In this document: positions 16,974 through 26,138 of the stretch, piece after piece | How the letters are laid out: each line of letters begins with the position of its first letter | How positions within the stretch are numbered: the stretch's first letter is position 1 | DNA from: CAVTWS01 sp963738445 | GTDB lineage: Bacteria > Actinomycetota > Acidimicrobiia > Acidimicrobiales > SHLQ01 | DNA: 64,000 bases | Assembly (NCBI GenBank): GCA_963738445.1 | Contig: CAVTWS010000023.1 | Coordinates: 1-64,000, forward strand | Direction: 5' to 3' | Made by a program: the position numbers and the translations under genes | The notes under the pieces: model-generated | Databases searched by the model: none | What the model was told of the DNA's origin: nothing | Seen by the model: the letters and a program-made list of their open reading frames with translations, nothing else

Positions 16974-18059
16974 TCAGTCGGGCGATTCGAGTCGAAGTGC
17001 AGCGTCATCCTCATAGCGGGCGACGCACCTCGGGTTGTTTGCCCAGTGATTGGTCCCGGCCTGGTGGTAGTTGAAGCACAGTTCCGGAGTCCGGTGGTCG
17101 GGCTGCCCGTCGATGATCTGGACGATAGCGTCGCGGTCGGGATGGCCAAAGGTCGCTCCATTGGTCGAGATCAGGTACGTCGCGCAGTCGATCACTTGGA
17201 GGAGTTGGGGGGTCATGTTCTTGTCGCTGCCATGGTGGGCAACCTTGAACGCATCGAATGTGTTACTCCCACGCTCGTTTGTCCATCGCTCGATGCCCTC
17301 CCGGAGCGGGATGGGGTGGGCGTCACCCGACAGGATGAGGTTCCGGTTCTCGTAGGAGGCGACGACGGCGATAGAGGACCCGTTGGCCTCCTTGTCGTCG
17401 AGCGTGCTGGAGTCGGTCTCGTCGCCGAGCGAGACGGGCCCTGGGGCCTTCGCCCACTTCTTTGCTCGGAACTGGGCGAGAGCTGAGTCGCGGTCGCCGG
17501 GGTGGAAGCCATATCCGCCGATCACGGATTCCCACTTCTTCTTCAGGTCGACCAGTTCGTCGAACCCTGGGCCGATCACGGTCAGGGCGAGGCCGCCTGG
17601 CGTGGTGTGTGTCAGCAGTGGCGATTCGGTGTCTGGTGGAACCATGATCGCCGCGCCGCCGAAGGCGGCGTTGTGGGGGAGGTTCCTGTCTTCGATGAGG
17701 ACACCGAGGAATTCACCCTGCTCGGCACCGAGGGGCACGGGGGGCTTGCCGGCCTCGAAGGCGCCGAAGTGCTGCCAGTCGTTGAACCACACATCGCCGA
17801 TGTCGAGCGCCAGATCGTCGTCTTGGAGGAGCTTGATGACTCCGCCGATGTGGTCGTCGTCGATGTGGGTGACGATTACCAGTTCGAGCTCGCGTCGCCC
17901 TTCGACGAGGGGGAGTTGGAGAAGCCGTGTGCGGATGACGCCGTAGGTGTGAGGCGGGCCGGCATCGATGAGGGTGCGGTGGGTGGGTTGGTCGCCTGGT
18001 CCGTACTCGAGGAGCAAGGCGTCGCCGTGGGCGGCGGGCATCATTTCCAGTCGGATCAC
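16974..18059 (-). CDS. MBL-fold metallo-hydrolase, ComEC/Rec2-like
   Basis: 361 residues, cytosolic. The metal site is a variant of HxHxDH: H65-x-D67-x-D69-H70 in THIDDDHIGG, followed by the LSGDAH strand and VAHHGSDKNMTPQLL. This is the layout of ComEC/Rec2-type metallo-beta-lactamase domains. N-terminal MPAAHGDALLLEYG is also typical of that branch. It has no membrane segments, unlike ComEC. The start overlaps the stop of the large CHAT gene by 4 bases (18056-18059), so the two are obligately co-expressed. A nuclease or phosphodiesterase role is plausible and would be the effector partner of the protease; this is inferred from fold and context. Confidence 0.85.
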   Translation of the reverse strand: MIRLEMMPAAHGDALLLEYGPGDQPTHRTLIDAGPPHTYGVIRTRLLQLPLVEGRRELELVIVTHIDDDHIGGVIKLLQDDDLALDIGDVWFNDWQHFGAFEAGKPPVPLGAEQGEFLGVLIEDRNLPHNAAFGGAAIMVPPDTESPLLTHTTPGGLALTVIGPGFDELVDLKKKWESVIGGYGFHPGDRDSALAQFRAKKWAKAPGPVSLGDETDSSTLDDKEANGSSIAVVASYENRNLILSGDAHPIPLREGIERWTNERGSNTFDAFKVAHHGSDKNMTPQLLQVIDCATYLISTNGATFGHPDRDAIVQIIDGQPDHRTPELCFNYHQAGTNHWANNPRCVARYEDDAALRLESPD

Positions 18060-20917
18060 GGGCCCTCCGGGAGTTGCCAGTCGGCGTCGCCGAGCGCGAT
18101 CGAAATCAGTCCGATGAGGTGCCGCTCGGCCAGGAGGTTCCGTCGGGCCGCGAGCAGGACATGGCCGATCGTGCCGCCCAGGCTTGGTCGCTCGAGTTCA
18201 CCGACGATCACCTTGGCGGCGGGAACGGCTTCTTCGGGGTAGACGTCGGCGAGGGTGGCCACGACGACCGCGGCTCCGTTGCTGACGAACCGGGCGGCGA
18301 ACGACTCGAGCGGCGTGGCGTTGTTGGCGGTGCTGCAGCCGAGCAACACGACGACGGGCCCGGGCGCGTCGCCGGTACCGCCGACGACGTCGCGGGCGAT
18401 CTCGTTGAGGGGGAGCAGCACGCCGCCGAGCTCGAGGGCGTCAAGGGGTGGGTTGGCCGACCCGTCCTGGTCGTGGTGGGGCAACGCGATGAGCACGTTG
18501 GGGGGCGTGCCGGAGCTGACCGCGGTTCGCCATTGCTGCCAGTTGATGACGAGATCGGCGGACCCCAGTAGGTCGGCGGCGAATCGTGACAGGGCGTCCT
18601 GGTCGGTGGTCGTGACCCGGTTCGAGGAGCCGACGATGGCTCGGTCGAGCCCGGCCAGGCGTGATCGGTCGTGGCTGGGAAACGACCGGATCTGGTAGCG
18701 GCCGTCGGTTGCGGTCGAGGTCCGGTGGCGCTCGATGACCTTGGAGACAGCCCAGAACCGCATCGGGCAGATGCGCGGATCGGGCAGGTCCTGGTCGGCG
18801 TGCGGTCCGTGACCGGCGCACTCGCGGCACGAGCCCGAGCGCAGGGCCTGTTGCCACGTATCGCACAGCTCGGAGTTCGCGGTGGCAGGTGGGCCGTCGT
18901 AGACCAGTTCGAGTGGGAGGACGGTGGCCGCGCCGGCGGACACGACCTGGATCTGCTCCGCGGTGCAGAGGTCGACACCCAGTTGATCGAGGATCGTCTG
19001 GTAGGCCGTGCCGCCGTGGCGGGCGAGGTCGCGTAGCGCCTTGTCGAATTCGCCGATGTCGCCGCCGATCACAGCGGCTGACGCCTGCTTGATCCGTACC
19101 GCCAGCCTGCCGAGCACGTCGTGCAACGCACCCACGTCGGCGGCGAAGAACTGGGGTCCGTCGCCCGCGCCGGCGCGGCTGGCGGCGAGCGCCTTCACGT
19201 CGGTGACGACGACGCTCGCAGTCGTGTTGGACGCCGGGCCGAAGAACTGCTTGACCCGCTCGTCGACGACGAACGAGATCGATGGGTGGTGTGACCGTTC
19301 CGCGCCGCCGTCGGCCACGATGTCGCCCGACAGGATCCCGCCCTGGAGGAAGGTCGGCCCGAAGTAGACGCCGACGAAAGCCGAGAGGCGAGCGGCCCCG
19401 ATGTCCGGAGTTACTTCGAACGTCGCCGGGCCGGAGTCGCTGCCGGGGTCGACGGGCAGCCACAAGTTCCGTGATTCGTCGACCGGGCCGGCGGAGAAGC
19501 GCACAGTGAGTTTGATGAGCTCGACGGTCACCGAGACGTCTGGAGTGGGGAAATTGACGCCGGTCCTGGCGCTGGCGTGGTGTCCGATCGAGATCTGGAC
19601 CGTGTTGACGACGCCGCCGACAAACGCTCGTTCCAGCGGCTGACCGGCCGCGAACTGGTCGGCCTGAAGTTGCCGACGGTCAAGGGCGGGTTCCTGTTCG
19701 ACCGCAGGGGGCGGCACGATCGCAGGCGTGGACGGGGCTGCAGGCGAGGCCGGGGCCGGGGGGGCGACCGGCGGCCCCGCGGGCGCTGAAGGCGCCGCGG
19801 GGGCGACGATGCCCGGCGATTCGTCGTCGGGCGCCGCGCTGGCGAAGCGGCGTTGTGCCCGCAGGTGGGCCAGGTGGCCGATGGTGGGGGAGATGGCGTC
19901 GATGACACCGACGACGTCGGTATTGCCCTCCTCTTCGGAGTTGAACCGTCGAGACATGACGATATGGCGCAGCTCGTCGGCGGGCCCCGCACCAGCGGGC
20001 CCCGCAGTGTCGAGTTGCCGGGCGATCGACAGCGCCCAGGTTCGCACCGACGTCATGGCGAGAAACTCGCTATCGGCGACGACGACGGGCGAGTCGAACG
20101 CGATCGAGGCCGCGACATCGAGCGGCGAGTCGTGGGAGAGCTCGACGATGAGGCGGTTGAACCACGTCGCTCCATCGATCTCAGGGCGTTCGGCGGAAAC
20201 GACTGCTCCCGGATCGCACCGGGAGAGAACCGCGTCGATCGCTGCGGTGGGGTCGACCTCGGCTGGTCGGAGCACGACGACCGCGGCCGCAGTGGGCAGG
20301 GTGCTCTGCAGATCGGAGGGGTCGAGAACAACGAGGAGATCGAGTTCGGCCAACTCCTCGCCGGTGACGACGCGAACGTCGAACAGTTGCTGGTGCTCAC
20401 TCCGCTCGACGCGCGCCACGACGTCGTCGCTTCCCGTGCTCCCGGCGAGTACCCCGATTCGTATCGGCCAGCTCCACCAGAACTGCTCGGAGCGCCGCTC
20501 GATGTGCGGTACGACGAGTAGCCACCCCAGGTTCAGCCCGGTGATCGCTCGAACGCCGTCGAGGTTGTCGACCGTGCATCGAAGAGCCGGTGTCACCCAC
20601 GTCCCGGGGAGCGACTCCAGCAACCTGGACGCAGCACCCACAAGCGCAGTCTCCAGGGGGTCCACCAGGCTGGTTGTGGGGCGCTGCCACCGGACAAGCG
20701 GCGTCGTGACCGCGTCGAGATACGTCGTCATCGCCTCGGCGTCGGCCAACGAACCCGGGGACCACAACGACGCGACGCTCACGACATCGGAGAGAGATTC
20801 GCTGATCTCATCGGCGGTGAGGTCGGGACGAAGCTCGGTGACCGAGGAGACGATGCCCCCGAGCACGAACGCGTCCCTCGATTGCGTCACGTCGTCCGGC
20901 GTCCTTCCTCCTGGCAC
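18056..20917 (-). CDS. large CHAT-domain (caspase-like) protease protein
   Basis: 953 residues. Residues 1-360 form an alpha/beta region with no recognised domain. Residues about 375-430 are a Pro/Ala linker. About 440-580 is a beta-sandwich-like domain (VNTVQISIG, VELIKLTVRF, FVGVYFGPTFLQGG). Next comes a C-x-x-C ... CP zinc-ribbon-like insert (C697, C700, C717) with MRFWAVSKVIERH, followed by the C-terminal CHAT protease fold. The catalytic pair is most likely His814 or His815 (LIALPHH) and Cys861 (VVVLLGCSTANN). CHAT proteases cleave partner proteins in conflict and cell-death systems. A GTG at 20890 is an alternative start; AGGAGG lies 16 bases upstream of it. It is coupled to the MBL-fold gene. 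Confidence 0.85.
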   Translation of the reverse strand: MPGGRTPDDVTQSRDAFVLGGIVSSVTELRPDLTADEISESLSDVVSVASLWSPGSLADAEAMTTYLDAVTTPLVRWQRPTTSLVDPLETALVGAASRLLESLPGTWVTPALRCTVDNLDGVRAITGLNLGWLLVVPHIERRSEQFWWSWPIRIGVLAGSTGSDDVVARVERSEHQQLFDVRVVTGEELAELDLLVVLDPSDLQSTLPTAAAVVVLRPAEVDPTAAIDAVLSRCDPGAVVSAERPEIDGATWFNRLIVELSHDSPLDVAASIAFDSPVVVADSEFLAMTSVRTWALSIARQLDTAGPAGAGPADELRHIVMSRRFNSEEEGNTDVVGVIDAISPTIGHLAHLRAQRRFASAAPDDESPGIVAPAAPSAPAGPPVAPPAPASPAAPSTPAIVPPPAVEQEPALDRRQLQADQFAAGQPLERAFVGGVVNTVQISIGHHASARTGVNFPTPDVSVTVELIKLTVRFSAGPVDESRNLWLPVDPGSDSGPATFEVTPDIGAARLSAFVGVYFGPTFLQGGILSGDIVADGGAERSHHPSISFVVDERVKQFFGPASNTTASVVVTDVKALAASRAGAGDGPQFFAADVGALHDVLGRLAVRIKQASAAVIGGDIGEFDKALRDLARHGGTAYQTILDQLGVDLCTAEQIQVVSAGAATVLPLELVYDGPPATANSELCDTWQQALRSGSCRECAGHGPHADQDLPDPRICPMRFWAVSKVIERHRTSTATDGRYQIRSFPSHDRSRLAGLDRAIVGSSNRVTTTDQDALSRFAADLLGSADLVINWQQWRTAVSSGTPPNVLIALPHHDQDGSANPPLDALELGGVLLPLNEIARDVVGGTGDAPGPVVVLLGCSTANNATPLESFAARFVSNGAAVVVATLADVYPEEAVPAAKVIVGELERPSLGGTIGHVLLAARRNLLAERHLIGLISIALGDADWQLPEGP

Positions 20918-21004
20918 GAGATCGACCGCATCTCTGAGCAGTAACGGTATGCCTCCGAGGGCACAACGTCGAACGTTCCGTACTCGACCTCGGTAGCCGG
21001 GCCG

Positions 21005-21772
21005 TCAGCAGCCCTCGAAGCGCGGTGCTCGCCGTTCTTGGGCGGCTCGCACCCCCTCACGATGATCCCGCGTGCGACGCAATGGCACCTGCTCGGCGTG
21101 CTCACGATCGGTCGCCCGGCTGATCTCGTCGGCGAGATGGCCACGCATGGTTCGACGAATCGCCCGCACCGCGAGGGGCGCCGACTCGGCGATCTGGCCG
21201 GCCATCTCGACAGCCGCCGATCGCTCCGACTCGCTGTCCACCAATCGGTCGCACAAGCCGATCGACAATGCCTCGTCACCGCTCACTCGATGGCCGGTGT
21301 AGAGGAGTTCAAGGGCCCGCTGGTCACCTACCGCTCTGGGCAGGGTCACCGAGAGGCCGAATCCGTGGTGGAAGCCCAGGCGAGAGAACGTGGCCGCAAA
21401 ACGCGCCCGAGGCGACGCGATCCGGAAGTCGGCGGCGAGCGCCAGACCGAGGCCCGCACCTATCGCCGCCCCTTGCACGGCGGCCACGATGGGAACTGTG
21501 CCGACGAACAGGCGTCGGACCTGGTCGTACAGGGGGTTCGTGTCGCCTTCGGGAAGGTGGTCGTCGTCTGCGTTCAGCTGGGCTCCCGCGCAGAAGTGCC
21601 GGCCGTTCGAACCCAGCACGATGGCGCGACAGGTCGGGTCCGACTCGCATTCGGCCAGCAGGTCGGCGATCTCGCGCACCGCCGCCGTGTCCAGGTAGTT
21701 GTCCTCGGGCCGATTCAGCTCGACGAGGTCGACATGATCGGCGATGCGTGATCGGGTCACGTCATTGCTCAC
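21005..21772 (-). CDS. enoyl-CoA hydratase/isomerase family protein
   Basis: 255 residues, crotonase fold. It has the oxyanion-hole segments RHFCAGAQL and QGAAIGAGLGLALAADFRIAS, and FSRLGFHHGFGLSVTLPRAVG, in which the usual catalytic Glu positions are partly replaced. It ends in the typical REGVRAAQERRAPRFEG tail, so the gene is complete. It would hydrate or isomerise a 2-enoyl-CoA in acyl-CoA catabolism. It is the last gene of a minus-strand run (SDR, acyl-CoA dehydrogenase, dehydratase, this gene) that begins behind an operator at 24038-24055. Confidence 0.85.
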   Translation of the reverse strand: MSNDVTRSRIADHVDLVELNRPEDNYLDTAAVREIADLLAECESDPTCRAIVLGSNGRHFCAGAQLNADDDHLPEGDTNPLYDQVRRLFVGTVPIVAAVQGAAIGAGLGLALAADFRIASPRARFAATFSRLGFHHGFGLSVTLPRAVGDQRALELLYTGHRVSGDEALSIGLCDRLVDSESERSAAVEMAGQIAESAPLAVRAIRRTMRGHLADEISRATDREHAEQVPLRRTRDHREGVRAAQERRAPRFEGC

Positions 21773-21820
21773 GGGAGCCTCTCTCCGTCTTCGGTGCGGT
21801 TACGGCGGCGGGCACGACGT

Positions 21821-22361
21821 TCAGTCGAGCCGAACGGTGGCCGTCGCGGTGAGGACCGGAACGTCTGCGCCGTTGGCGGTGCTGATCTCGGCGAAACGTC
21901 ATGACCCATCGCTGCTCTCCTGCTCAATCTTCGAACGTCAAGGTGCCGGCCCGCTTCGACTCCTTCTGCCAGGTGCGACCGGGTCGGGACGAGCCGGAGA
22001 GGACGTCACCGACACGAACCGGGCGGGTGTACTCGAAGATCTGCTCGGCGTGCAGCCGCCCCGAGGCGCCTCCTTCGCGTTGATGGCCGGGACCGCTCGC
22101 AGACCCGAACCAGCGCTCGCCCGTGCGCGGCAGGAGCGGGTTCTCGGGGTCGAACTGGGCCGCGGCCATCGGGAAGGTCGGGGGCGCGACGATTGCTCCG
22201 TCTGCGCCATTCGCCGTGTCGAACGCGGGGTTCGGGTCGCCGATCGCTCGGGCGAACATGAGAACGTGGGATTGCTCGACGGGGAATCGCTCCGCGGTCA
22301 TGGGTTCTCGTCGGAGTCGTTGGACGAGCGGGTCATTTCGGTAGACCGAGCGATCGTTCAC
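21821..22361 (-). pseudogene. FAS1-like / MaoC-type dehydratase domain protein, frameshifted
   Basis: The protein starts at 22361 (MNDRSVYRNDPLVQ) and stays in frame to TWQKESKRAGTLTFED. The frame is lost near 21925 and recovers as EISTANGADVPVLTATATV to the stop at 21821. Joined length is about 178 residues. The hot-dog features are FPVEQSHVLMFARAIGDPNP, VAPPTFPMAAAQFD, LHAEQIFEYTRPVRVGDVL and RPGRTW. This N-terminal hot-dog half of MaoC-type hydratases hydrates enoyl-CoA intermediates in steroid-like and fatty-acid catabolism. It overlaps the end of the acyl-CoA dehydrogenase gene (22333-22361). The single shift could be a sequencing error. Confidence 0.75.
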
Positions 22362-23431
22362 CGATGACGCTGCGCAAGATGGTGTTCATCCCGCCCTGGA
22401 TCGAATAGGCGGGCACGTAACACACGGCGCGGGCGACGCGTCCCCACACCATCGTCTCGGCTCCGTAGGTTGACGCGATGAACGACGCGATGCGCTGCTC
22501 CAGCTCGGTGCAGAACACCTTGGTCACCGCCGCGGTTCCGCCGCCTTGCCCGAGGGTCTCACGTATCACCATCAGGCGAGCGCACAAGTAGCTGGCCTCG
22601 ATCGCCGCGATCTCCTGGCGGACCAGAGGGTGGTCGGTGTCGGCGCGGTCTCGGGCGTCGAGGTACAGGGCCCGGTTGGACACGAGGCGATCGATACCGG
22701 CCCGTTCGTGTTGCAGTTGCTGCATGACCTGGCCGAACGCCTGGCCGGGTTCTCCGATGAGGTTCTCGGCGGGGACCTCGACATCGTCGAAGACCACCTC
22801 ACAGAAGTGAGCGTGGCCGGTCATGTCCTCGATGGCCGAGATGGTGATCCCGGGCGAGGTGAGGTCGACGCAGAACTCCGACAGCCCGCGATGGCGGGTG
22901 CTGCCGGGATCGGTGCGGGCGATCAGGTAGATGTACGACGCGTGGGTTCCGAAACTGTTCCAGACCTTCGTGCCGTTCACGATGTAGCGATCACCGTCTC
23001 GGCGCGCGCCACGTGGAGATCGCAGCCAGGTCGGACCCAGCGTCGGGCTCGCTCATTCCGATGCTCCAGCAATCGCGACCCGAAATGATCCCGGGCAGGT
23101 AGCGCCGCCGCTGCTCGTCGGTGCCGTAGGTCAGCAGCGTGGGACCGATCTGGCGGTCGGCGACCCAGGAACGCCCGAGCGGCGCACCGGCACCGATGAG
23201 CTCTTCGGTCACCACGAAGCGCTCCAGCGCGCTGCGCCCACCTCCGCCGTACTCGGTCGGCCACGTCATGCCGAGCCACCCACGCCGGCCGAGCTCGAGC
23301 GAGAACGCCGCGTCGCTCTGAGCGACCCAGGCCTCCTCGCGGATCTCATGTCCCACGACCGCAGCCGCGGCAACGGCGGCCGCTTCTCGCCGAAGCTCGT
23401 TGAGCTCGTCAGACCAGGCGAAGTCCACCAC
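22333..23431 (-). pseudogene. acyl-CoA dehydrogenase, one frameshift
   Basis: The N-terminal frame (22991-23431) reads MVDFAWSDELNELRREAAAV to CWSIGMSEPDAGSDLAAIST. The C-terminal frame (22333-22980) resumes MNGTKVWNSFGTHASYIYLI and runs to ILRSVIGERSLGLPK. The break is within a GCGCGC run near 22990-23010; changing one base restores a normal R-D-G-D-x-Y-x-V-N-G linker. Joined length is about 365 residues, close to normal. It is a flavoprotein that alpha,beta-dehydrogenates an acyl-CoA and passes electrons to ETF. It contains SEPDAGSD and GTKVW (FAD/substrate strands). It lies in the operon behind the 24038 operator. Confidence 0.85.
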
Positions 23432-23441
23432 GACCTACTTG

Positions 23442-23999
23442 CTACTTGATGACGAGGCCGGCGGGGAAGGCGCCGAACAACTTGCGTATGCCGATGTGGA
23501 GTTCGTCAGCCGTCAGCTTCTCGCCTGACTGAGACGAGTACTCACCGTCGATCGAGTAGCCGCCGACTCGCAGCAACTGGTTTCCATCTATGCGCAGCAG
23601 CTGACCGCTCAGCCACCCCGACTCCTCGCTGCACAGCCACGCGACGACCGGGGATGCGTTGGCAGGATCGAGCCGGTCCCATCCGGGTTCGGTCTGCTCC
23701 ATGCCGATGGAGGCCAGCATTCGGGTCGCCGCTATCGGCGACACACAGTTGGCGGTGACCGAATACCGCTGCATCTCCATCGCGATCACGGTGGTGAGCA
23801 TGGCGATCCCCGCTTTGGCGGTGGCGTAGTTGCTCTGGCCGACGCTGTCGAAGTCGTCCTCCGACATCGAGGTCAGCATGCGGTCGCGGAGAAACCCGGC
23901 ATTGTTGACGACGCCATCCAGGTCGCCGAACCGGTCCACGATCTCGGCGACGAGCGATTCCATGGCCGCCCAATCCGACACTGACGCGCCATTGGCCAT
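23442..23999 (-). pseudogene. short-chain dehydrogenase lacking its NAD-binding N-terminus and catalytic-Ser segment
   Basis: 185 residues where the family has about 300. It begins at VANGASVSDWAAMESLV-like text (MANGASVSD), so the N-terminal Rossmann TGxxxGxG half is missing. It then reads DGVVNNAGFLRDRMLTSMSE followed by FDSVGQSNYATAKAGIAMLT. In homologues about 45 residues, including the N-x-S-S-G catalytic Ser strand, separate FD-x-V from GQSNY. Tyr and Lys of YxxxK remain (YATAK). Reading frame is kept, so these are deletions rather than indel errors. It resembles SDRs of actinobacterial acyl-CoA and steroid clusters. First gene downstream of the 24038 operator. Confidence 0.75.
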
Positions 24000-24037
24000 T
24001 GCGGTTCCACTCCCGGGGCTGATCGACTTCCGTCAGT

Positions 24038-24055
24038 CTTGACACTACTGTCAAG
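24038..24055. promoter_or_regulatory. catabolic-regulon operator, site 1
   Basis: CTTGACA-CTAC-TGTCAAG: perfect 7-base arms around a 4-base centre. It lies 39 bases upstream of the first codon of the truncated SDR that heads the minus-strand operon of SDR, acyl-CoA dehydrogenase, dehydratase and enoyl-CoA hydratase. The same palindrome recurs four more times between 27.1 and 30.0 kb and is best explained as the binding site of one dimeric repressor, TetR-type by size. No regulator gene is in the window. Confidence 0.75.
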
Positions 24056-24065
24056 TCACCAGACC

Positions 24066-24553
24066 CTACCTCAACTGATCGACCACGCAAGCCGTTGCCG
24101 GTGGAGGGACCCGGGTCTCACGAATCACGTCGGTGAGGTCAGAGCGTGGCCAATGGTCGAGCATCTGTTGGGTCGGGGCGACGAGGGCCACGTTGCGGAT
24201 CGTGAACCGCAGCAACGCCTCGACGTACTCGGGCGGATCGCCGGCGATGGCGTCGGCCGGCACGATGGTCCCGACAGCCGTGGTTCATCGCCTCGATCGC
24301 CGTCCCGTTCACCGCGATGTTGGCCGACACCCCCGTAAGGATGACCGTCGTCACCCTGAGCTTTCGGAGGTAGGCGTCGAGCGGTGTGGTGTAGAAGCCG
24401 GTCATGCCGTGCTCGCGTCGGATCACGATGTCGCGGTCCTGGGGCGACCCCCGGAATCATGGCCTGGTCAGGCACGAGCAGGTTCTCCTGCACCTCGAGG
24501 GCGACGACGGCGGTTGATGCCGGATCAAGGTACGGGGTGAGATCGAGCGGCAT
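24066..24553 (-). pseudogene. isochorismatase-fold (cysteine-hydrolase-like) protein, deleted and frameshifted
   Basis: It starts at 24553 (MPLDLTPYLDPASTAVVALE) and closely resembles the intact paralogue at 35054-35674. After DQAMIPG about 70 residues of the normal fold are missing and the frame changes. It continues IVIRREHGMTGFYTTPLDAY and TVILTGVSANIAVNGTAIEA, shifts again near 24275 and ends ADAIAGDPPEYVEALLRF to VVDQLR. As in the paralogue, the catalytic Cys of isochorismatases is absent from the TGVS-x-N block, so even the intact form may not be a cysteine hydrolase. It is divergent from the acyl-CoA dehydrogenase remnant at 24694. Confidence 0.65.
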
Positions 24554-24693
24554 GGCCCGATCCTTCCAGGTACGGCATCGCATCGCATCACAGGATCGGC
24601 GTCAGGCAGGGGCCCCGTGACCTGGGTCGAGAGGTGTCCGCTTAGGATGCATCGACGAGCGCCGAAGACCGGCGGGAGGTCGAACACTCACTG

Positions 24694-24864
24694 ATGGACC
24701 CGTGCTACTCCGAGCAGGCAGAAGCGTTTCGAGACCGAGTCCAAACGTTCCTCGCTGATCAGTTGCCCGCTGATTGGCAGGGCATCGGCGCGCTCCCCCG
24801 ACCCATGTCCCGGGCATGGGTGCGTTCACCCCCGCCGACGGTGGGGCACATCGAAACAGTCTGA
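24694..24864 (+). pseudogene. acyl-CoA dehydrogenase N-terminal remnant
   Basis: A 56-codon frame behind a GGGAGG ribosome site at 24673-24678. It begins MDPCYSEQAEAFRDRVQTFL and continues ADQLPADWQGIGAL. This is the standard N-terminal helix of actinobacterial acyl-CoA dehydrogenases. After about 34 residues similarity ends, the frame runs into PRPMSRAWVRSPPPT and a stop. The remaining roughly 330 residues are absent, because the CoA-transferase gene begins at 24959. It is a dead 5' fragment, possibly left by a deletion. Confidence 0.6.
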
Positions 24865-24958
24865 AGCTAACGTCACGAACCGCTGAGGGCGGCTGGACGA
24901 GCGACCAGCGACGAGTCCGGGCCCATCCGGCACGCGACCGAGCCCGGGAGAATGGTGG

Positions 24959-26112
24959 ATGACCGACCTGAAGATCGCCTATCCCGACGGCGCGCAGAGC
25001 GCCCGGATCAGTCCCTGGCAAGTGTCGGCGCTGGTGGGCGGCGGTGCCGACCCGTCGGTGCTGCTCGGTTGGGTTCCCGACGCTCCGCCGTGGCTCGACG
25101 ACGAGCGACTGCATGGCGTCACGGCGATGGGCGGGTACGCGCTGACCGGTGTCATCGCCACGGGTCGGGTCGACTACCTTCCGGTGCGCCTCGGCGGCGT
25201 CCCGGCGCTGCTCGAGGGCGTCTCGCGGCCCGACGTGGTTGTCGTCGGTGCGGTCCGACGCGGTGAACGGTTCGCCTACAACGGTGCCGTCGGGTGGGCG
25301 CCTGCCGCGGTCCGAGCGGCGCGCATCGTCGTGGTCGAAGTCGCTGAGGATGCGGTCGATCTCGGCGCGCCGATCATCGACGCCTGGATCGACCATGTGG
25401 TGACTCGCGATGCGTCGTACGAACCGGTCCCGATCTCGCGCTCGCTCGACGCTCTCGACCTCGTCGTCGGACGAGCGGTCGTGTCCGTGTTTCCGGACGA
25501 GCCGACATTGCAGCTCGGGCCGGGCGGCATCGCCGAAGCGATCGTGCAGTCGATCGATCGGCCGGTCGGCCTCCGGTCCGGGTTGATCACCGAGGCCATG
25601 GCCGAGCTCGATGGTCGCGGCCTGCTTCGTGGAATTGCAGTCGGTGGTTACACGTGGGGGAGCGATGCGATCGTGTCGCTCGCCGCCGCGGGCCGACTCG
25701 ATCTCCAACCGGTCGAGGTGACCCACGATGTCGGGACGATCGCCGGCACGCCTCAGATGGTGTCCTGCAACACCGCCGTGCAACTCGGGCTCGACGGCTC
25801 GGTGAACGTCGAACGCGTCGGCGGACGACTCGTCGCGGGCATCGGTGGGCATTCGGACTTCTGCGCTGGTGCCCGCGGTGCCCGACCGGACTGTCGATCA
25901 TCGCATTGCGCTCGACGAGCAGGAGCGGCCAGTCGACGATCGTGCCACGCGTCGATGTCGTCTCCACCCAGCGCAGCGATGTCGACCTGGTCATCACCGA
26001 GCACGGTGTGGCCGACCTGCGCGGCGTCGGCGACGCAGTGCGGGCCGCCCGGATCATCTCGGTGGCCGCGCCGCTTCATCGCGACGCGCTGGCCGCATCA
26101 GCCGCCCGTTAG
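24959..26112 (+). pseudogene. acetyl-CoA hydrolase/CoA-transferase family protein, one frameshift
   Basis: It is in frame from MTDLKIAYPDGAQSARISPW to LVAGIGGHSDFCAGA (about residue 305). The frame shifts near 25870 and then resumes GLSIIALRSTSRSGQSTIVP to VITEHGVADLRGVGDAVRAA and a stop at 26112. Joined length is about 384 residues. The blocks HDVGTIAGTPQMVS, GIGGHSDF and ITEHGVADLRG are those of the AcCoA-hydrolase/transferase (butyryl-CoA:acetate, 4-hydroxybutyrate CoA-transferase-like) family. It would move CoA between acids, activating or releasing a pathway intermediate. The remaining sequence is well preserved, so a one-base error is plausible. Confidence 0.75.
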
Positions 26113-26138
26113 ATACGGCAGCGGGTGTCGTCGCTGCC

